From CAYJPV01 sp964396055 (GTDB taxonomy: Bacteria > Acidobacteriota > Vicinamibacteria > Vicinamibacterales > JAKQTR01), in assembly GCA_964396055.1 (NCBI GenBank), contig CAYNDV010000198.1, forward strand, positions 1 through 7,229: a stretch of 7,229 nt of DNA. The letters run 5' to 3'. How positions within the stretch are numbered: the stretch's first letter is position 1; every line of letters starts with the position of its first letter. This document shows positions 6,252 to 7,229 of this stretch, in pieces. A model generated the notes under the pieces. That model made no database searches, had not been told where the DNA came from, and saw nothing but the letters and a program-made list of their open reading frames with translations. A program made the translations under genes and the position numbers.

Positions 6252-7010
6252 ATGCGAATCCCCTTCGTCGCCGCCAACTGGAAGATGTACAAGACCGTCC
6301 CCGAGACGGTGGCGTACCTGAAGACGTTCACGGACCTCGTGAAGGACGTCTCCGACGCCGAGATCGTCCTCGCCCCGCCCTACACGGCCCTCTACGCCGC
6401 GGCCGAGATGGCGAAGGGCACAAACGTCGGCATCGCGGCCCAGGACTTGTTCTGGGAGCGCGAAGGCGCCTTCACCAGCGGGATCAGCGCCGGCATGATC
6501 AAGGACACCGGCGCCAGCTACGTGATCATCGGCCACTCGGAACGCCGCCGCGTCTTCGGCGACACCGACGAGGCGGTGAACCGCAAGTTGATGGCCGCGC
6601 TGGCCGCCGACCTCACGCCGATCGTCTGCGTCGGCGAAACGCTCGAGGAACGCGACGGCGGCCAGACGCTGCCGGTGCTGGATCGCCAGATCGAGCAGGG
6701 TCTCAAGGGGCTGACCGCCGAGCAGGTGGGCGCCCTCGTCATCGCGTACGAACCCGTGTGGGCCATCGGCACGGGGCGCGTGGCGACGCCGGCGCAGGCA
6801 CAGGAGGCCCATGCCCATATCCGTGCGCGGCTCGCCGCCTGGTGGGGCCCGGCCGCCGCGGAGCAGTGCCACATCCTCTACGGCGGCTCGGTGAAGCCCG
6901 ACAACGCCGCCGAACTCATGGCGCAGCCCGACGTGGACGGCTCGCTCGTGGGCGGCGCCAGCCTCGATCCGCAGTCGTTCGCGAAGATCGTCGCGGGATC
7001 CAGGGGCTAG
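6252..7010 (+). CDS. tpiA: Triose-phosphate isomerase
   Basis: Complete 252-residue TIM-barrel enzyme (family ~250) that interconverts dihydroxyacetone phosphate and glyceraldehyde-3-phosphate; active as dimer or tetramer in the cytoplasm. Active-site residues are N9 and K11 in AANWKM, H95 in IIGHSERR and E167 in AYEPVWAIGTG, the last running into the mobile loop 6. Phosphate-gripping segments YGGSVKPDN (210-218) and GSLVGGASLD (230-239) are intact. The start ATG lies 7 nt after the pgk stop, with AGGGA (6243-6247) as a short-spaced Shine-Dalgarno overlapping that stop. Oddity: the last codons (Arg-Gly-stop) fall in or against the first unit of a 7-bp tandem array, so the array supplies the stop codon. 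The C-terminus looks normal in length, so function should not be affected. Confidence 0.98.
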   Translation: MRIPFVAANWKMYKTVPETVAYLKTFTDLVKDVSDAEIVLAPPYTALYAAAEMAKGTNVGIAAQDLFWEREGAFTSGISAGMIKDTGASYVIIGHSERRRVFGDTDEAVNRKLMAALAADLTPIVCVGETLEERDGGQTLPVLDRQIEQGLKGLTAEQVGALVIAYEPVWAIGTGRVATPAQAQEAHAHIRARLAAWWGPAAAEQCHILYGGSVKPDNAAELMAQPDVDGSLVGGASLDPQSFAKIVAGSRG

Positions 7011-7092
7011 AGGCTAGAGGCTAGGGGCTAGAGGCTAGAGGCTAGAGGCTAGAGGCTAGAGGCTAGAGGCTAGGGGCTAGAGGCTAGGGGCT
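7004..7092 (+). repeat. 7-bp tandem array, unit RGGCTAG, 12.7 copies
   Basis: Twelve full units in perfect register (7004-7087) and a 5-nt partial unit (7088-7092). The unit is AGGCTAG in most copies and GGGCTAG in copies 1, 4 and 11 (the partial copy also begins GGG). The only variable position is the first base. Copy 1 contains the tpiA stop codon TAG. Every full unit carries the palindrome CTAG. The array looks like a slippage-expanded minisatellite; copy-number change cannot frameshift tpiA because the first unit already stops it. Confidence 0.95.
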
Positions 7093-7105
7093 CCGGACAG
7101 ACGAC

Positions 7106-7154
7106 GGGCGCGGCGATGTGGCACAGGGCGTCAGCCCTGCCCACCGCCGCGCCC
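7106..7154 (+). other. 49-nt imperfect palindrome; candidate terminator or REP-like element
   Basis: Three nested stems: GGGCGCGGCG (7106-7115) with CGCCGCGCCC (7145-7154), 10 bp; GTGG (7118-7121) with CCAC (7141-7144), 4 bp; CAGGGC (7124-7129) with GCCCTG (7134-7139), 6 bp; the loop is GTCA. Only small bulges interrupt 20 base pairs. It sits 95 nt after the tpiA stop. The only following T-run is TTT at 7161-7163, so a classical intrinsic terminator is doubtful. It may stabilise or end the gap operon mRNA, or be a dispersed palindromic repeat. The structure is seen; the role is inferred. Confidence 0.7.
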
Positions 7155-7174
7155 GCCGCGTTTAGGCGTGATCT

Positions 7175-7229
<55 letters not shown>

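Noticed and set aside
5033..6331. 432-codon minus-strand open frame opposite pgk
   Set aside because: Antisense shadow of pgk created by strong G/C third-position bias; no motif seen. The same holds for 6228-6872 opposite tpiA.
7106..7163. Confident Rho-independent terminator
   Set aside because: The hairpin is strong, but only three T residues follow, and they lie 6 nt beyond the stem, so I list it as a palindrome with possible termination role only.

Overview
This GC-rich window reads as chromosome from a Gram-negative bacterium. It carries two divergent housekeeping operons and a short repeat-filled tail. Lipid A/Kdo/heptose genes show that the organism makes lipopolysaccharide (LPS). The high GC, the compact waaA-lpxK-lpxL-waaF order, the gap-pgk-tpiA operon and the intergenic heptanucleotide arrays fit an uncultured-type Acidobacteriota (perhaps Vicinamibacteria). 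That placement is a guess from style, and Myxococcota or another GC-rich LPS producer is not excluded.

Left half (minus strand, 1-3811), transcribed right to left: waaA (Kdo transferase), lpxK (lipid A 4'-kinase), lpxL-type late acyltransferase, and the N-terminal 154 codons of waaF (heptosyltransferase II), which runs off the left edge. Each of the three junctions is a 4-nt ATGA or GTGA overlap, so the genes are almost certainly one translationally coupled operon. Together they phosphorylate the lipid A disaccharide, add Kdo, add a secondary acyl chain and begin extending the heptose inner core at the cytoplasmic face of the inner membrane.

Centre (3812-4028): a 217-bp divergent control region. 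It holds a strong-looking sigma70-type promoter facing right (TTGACC, 17 bp, TAAAAT), a weaker candidate facing left that overlaps it, and a GC-rich leader of about 150 nt with a stable hairpin ahead of gap.

Right half (plus strand, 4029-7010): gap, pgk and tpiA, a complete and intact glycolytic/gluconeogenic operon with gaps of 11 and 7 nt. The three enzymes interconvert dihydroxyacetone phosphate, glyceraldehyde-3-phosphate, 1,3-bisphosphoglycerate and 3-phosphoglycerate.

Tail (7011-7229): no gene. It holds a 12.7-copy 7-bp tandem array whose first unit supplies the tpiA stop codon, a 49-nt imperfect palindrome, and a second, unrelated 7-bp array that runs off the right edge. This tail and the divergent promoter region are the only parts beyond standard annotation. 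I see no defence system, mobile-element gene, CRISPR array, RNA gene or plausible undescribed multi-gene system here.
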